From assembly GCF_013204795.1 (NCBI RefSeq), contig NZ_JABMKW010000007.1:1-64000 (forward strand): a DNA stretch of 64,000 nucleotides. The letters are read 5' to 3'. The stretch is from Pedobacter panaciterrae (GTDB lineage Bacteria; Bacteroidota; Bacteroidia; Sphingobacteriales; Sphingobacteriaceae). A program made the translations under genes and the position numbers. The notes below the pieces were generated by a model. The model was not told the DNA's origin. It did no database searches and saw nothing but the letters and a program-made list of their open reading frames with translations. Numbering within the stretch: position 1 is the first letter of the stretch; each line of letters opens with the position of its first letter. Shown here one piece after another: positions 63,128 to 64,000 of this stretch.

Positions 63128-64000
63128 TTATACATCACAAATATTTACTGCTTCTCTTAATGACTTCATACCGTCTTTACTCTTTGGAATAAATTCCTGG
63201 GCAAGATAGCCTTTGAAACCAGTTGCTACAATAGCTTTAATAATAGCAGGATAAAATAGTTCCTGAGTATCATCAATCTCATTTCTTCCGGGTACTCCGG
63301 CCGTGTGATAATGAGAAATGTATTGGTGGTTATTTGTTATTGTACTGATAACATTCCCCTCGTCAATTTGCATATGGTAAATGTCATAAAGCAATTTAAA
63401 GTTTTCAGAGCCTAACCTTTTACATAGTTCGACACCCCAAGGGGTATTATCGCACTGATAATCTCCATGGTTAACTTTACTGTTAAGTAGCTCCATAACC
63501 ACTACTACATTATGCTTTTCAGCAATTGGAAGTATTTGTTTTAAGCCTTCAACACAGTTTTTTAATCCTGTCTCATCGTCTTTACCCCTACGGTTTCCGC
63601 TGAAGCAGATCAATTGCTTGTAGCCCGCTTCGGCAACCTTCGGAATCATTTCTGAATAGTTTTTAATCAGTGTTGCATGAAATTTAGGATCATTCCACCC
63701 GTCCGGGATACTGATTTCTGCACCATTACACATTGAAGAGTATAAGCCATGTTTCTTTAACGTAGCCCAATCATTAGGGCCAACAAGGTCTATCGCTTTA
63801 ATGCCGATTTTTTTTGCCTCAATACATAAAGTATCAAGATCTACGCTTCCAAAGCACCAACGGCAAACAGAATGATTTACATTTCCTTTTAACATAGTTG
63901 ACTTATATGGGTCAAGAGCAAAAGCGGGCAAAGCTGCCGAAACACCTAATGCGGCGGTTCCGGCAACGATATTTTTCAGTGCAGTTCTCCTGCTTAATTC
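63128..64000 (-). CDS. Tat-exported hydroxypyruvate-isomerase-like TIM-barrel protein, 5' end cut by window edge
   Basis: The frame is open to the right edge, so the start is beyond base 64000. Residues upstream of the first TTG (63931) read ELSRRTALKNIVAGTAALGV then SAALPAFA, a clear Tat signal peptide, so the full gene extends past the edge. The visible part is 290 residues. The TIM barrel has VVVVMELLNSKVNH (metal Glu), LLYDIYHMQIDEG (Asp/His), YISHYHTAGVPGRNE and AQEFIPK, the spacing of hydroxypyruvate isomerase and related epimerases. Exported location suggests action on a periplasmic sugar derivative. It precedes the second TIM-barrel gene by 10 nt in one operon. Confidence 0.88.
   Translation of the reverse strand, partial: ELSRRTALKNIVAGTAALGVSAALPAFALDPYKSTMLKGNVNHSVCRWCFGSVDLDTLCIEAKKIGIKAIDLVGPNDWATLKKHGLYSSMCNGAEISIPDGWNDPKFHATLIKNYSEMIPKVAEAGYKQLICFSGNRRGKDDETGLKNCVEGLKQILPIAEKHNVVVVMELLNSKVNHGDYQCDNTPWGVELCKRLGSENFKLLYDIYHMQIDEGNVISTITNNHQYISHYHTAGVPGRNEIDDTQELFYPAIIKAIVATGFKGYLAQEFIPKSKDGMKSLREAVNICDV

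Noticed and set aside
1-64000. CRISPR array, prophage, transposase or toxin-antitoxin pair
   Set aside because: No regularly spaced repeats, phage structural genes, DDE transposases or paired small toxin/antitoxin genes were seen on either strand.

Overview
The window reads as an ordinary stretch of chromosome from a Bacteroidota species of the Sphingobacteriaceae type, most like Pedobacter. The signs are low GC, an ECF sigma / FecR / SusC / SusD cassette, TonB-linked outer-membrane proteins with carboxypeptidase-regulatory domains, a BT_3928-type protein, a DUF1599 protein, scarce Shine-Dalgarno sites, and promoter candidates of the Bacteroidota type (TTTG, about 19 nt, TAnnTTTG). No phage, transposase, integrase or CRISPR array is visible. 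The genus is an inference; no search was run.

Layout. 1-2.6 kb: SRPBCC protein, a lycopene-cyclase-domain membrane protein coupled to a cytochrome b5-like protein, and a PfkB kinase. 2.6-4.4 kb: two identical tRNA-Asn genes with near-identical leaders on either side of an epoxide hydrolase gene. 4.4-7.2 kb: a large macroglobulin/TonB-plug hybrid protein. 7.4-11.2 kb: a myo-inositol oxygenase and a sodium-solute symporter, divergent from a LacI-type regulator. 11.3-18.2 kb: sigma factor, FecR anti-sigma, SusC and SusD. 18.3-25.3 kb: pirin, FMN reductase, alpha/beta hydrolase, sterol-desaturase-like oxygenase, metallophosphoesterase, a small orphan gene and an M13 peptidase. 25.4-31.3 kb: CBS protein, GH3-family protein, lptB, recJ, a metallo-beta-lactamase-fold hydrolase and a receiver-only response regulator. 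31.3-40.3 kb: YceI, gcvP, a lipoprotein, pdxJ, an MscS channel, a polysaccharide deacetylase and ahcY. 40.6-45.4 kb: a beta-propeller protein paired with an outer-membrane barrel protein, then a bacilliredoxin. 45.4-49.3 kb: a GH30 hydrolase divergent from a DUF4185-like protein and an unusual FecR. 49.4-54.5 kb: cdaA and folP, divergent from the operon DUF1599 / BT_3928-type / peptide-permease / aroK. 54.5-64 kb: M28 peptidase, DoxX, truA, GH20, a PBP4-type carboxypeptidase, asd and two Tat-exported TIM-barrel sugar isomerase-like proteins. The last gene runs off the right end.

How the genes work together. Three carbon-acquisition units stand out. The symporter and MIOX probably import inositol and oxidise it to glucuronate under LacI-type control. 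The sigma/FecR/SusCD set is a complete trans-envelope signalling and uptake system with no local hydrolase, so its substrate is unknown. The GH30/DUF4185/FecR group may act on a galactan- or glucan-like glycan. GH20, PBP4 and polysaccharide deacetylase point to cell-wall or glycan turnover. The rest is housekeeping: one-carbon and methyl-cycle metabolism (gcvP, ahcY, folP), B6 (pdxJ), shikimate (aroK), aspartate family (asd), LPS export (lptB), repair (recJ), tRNA modification (truA) and c-di-AMP synthesis (cdaA).

I found no clearly new multi-gene defence or mobile system. The observations most worth checking are the covarying palindromes in the two tRNA-Asn leaders, the FecR protein with no sigma-binding domain, the propeller/barrel pair, the lone peptide-permease subunit in the DUF1599 operon, and the terminator placed directly before the PBP4 start codon.
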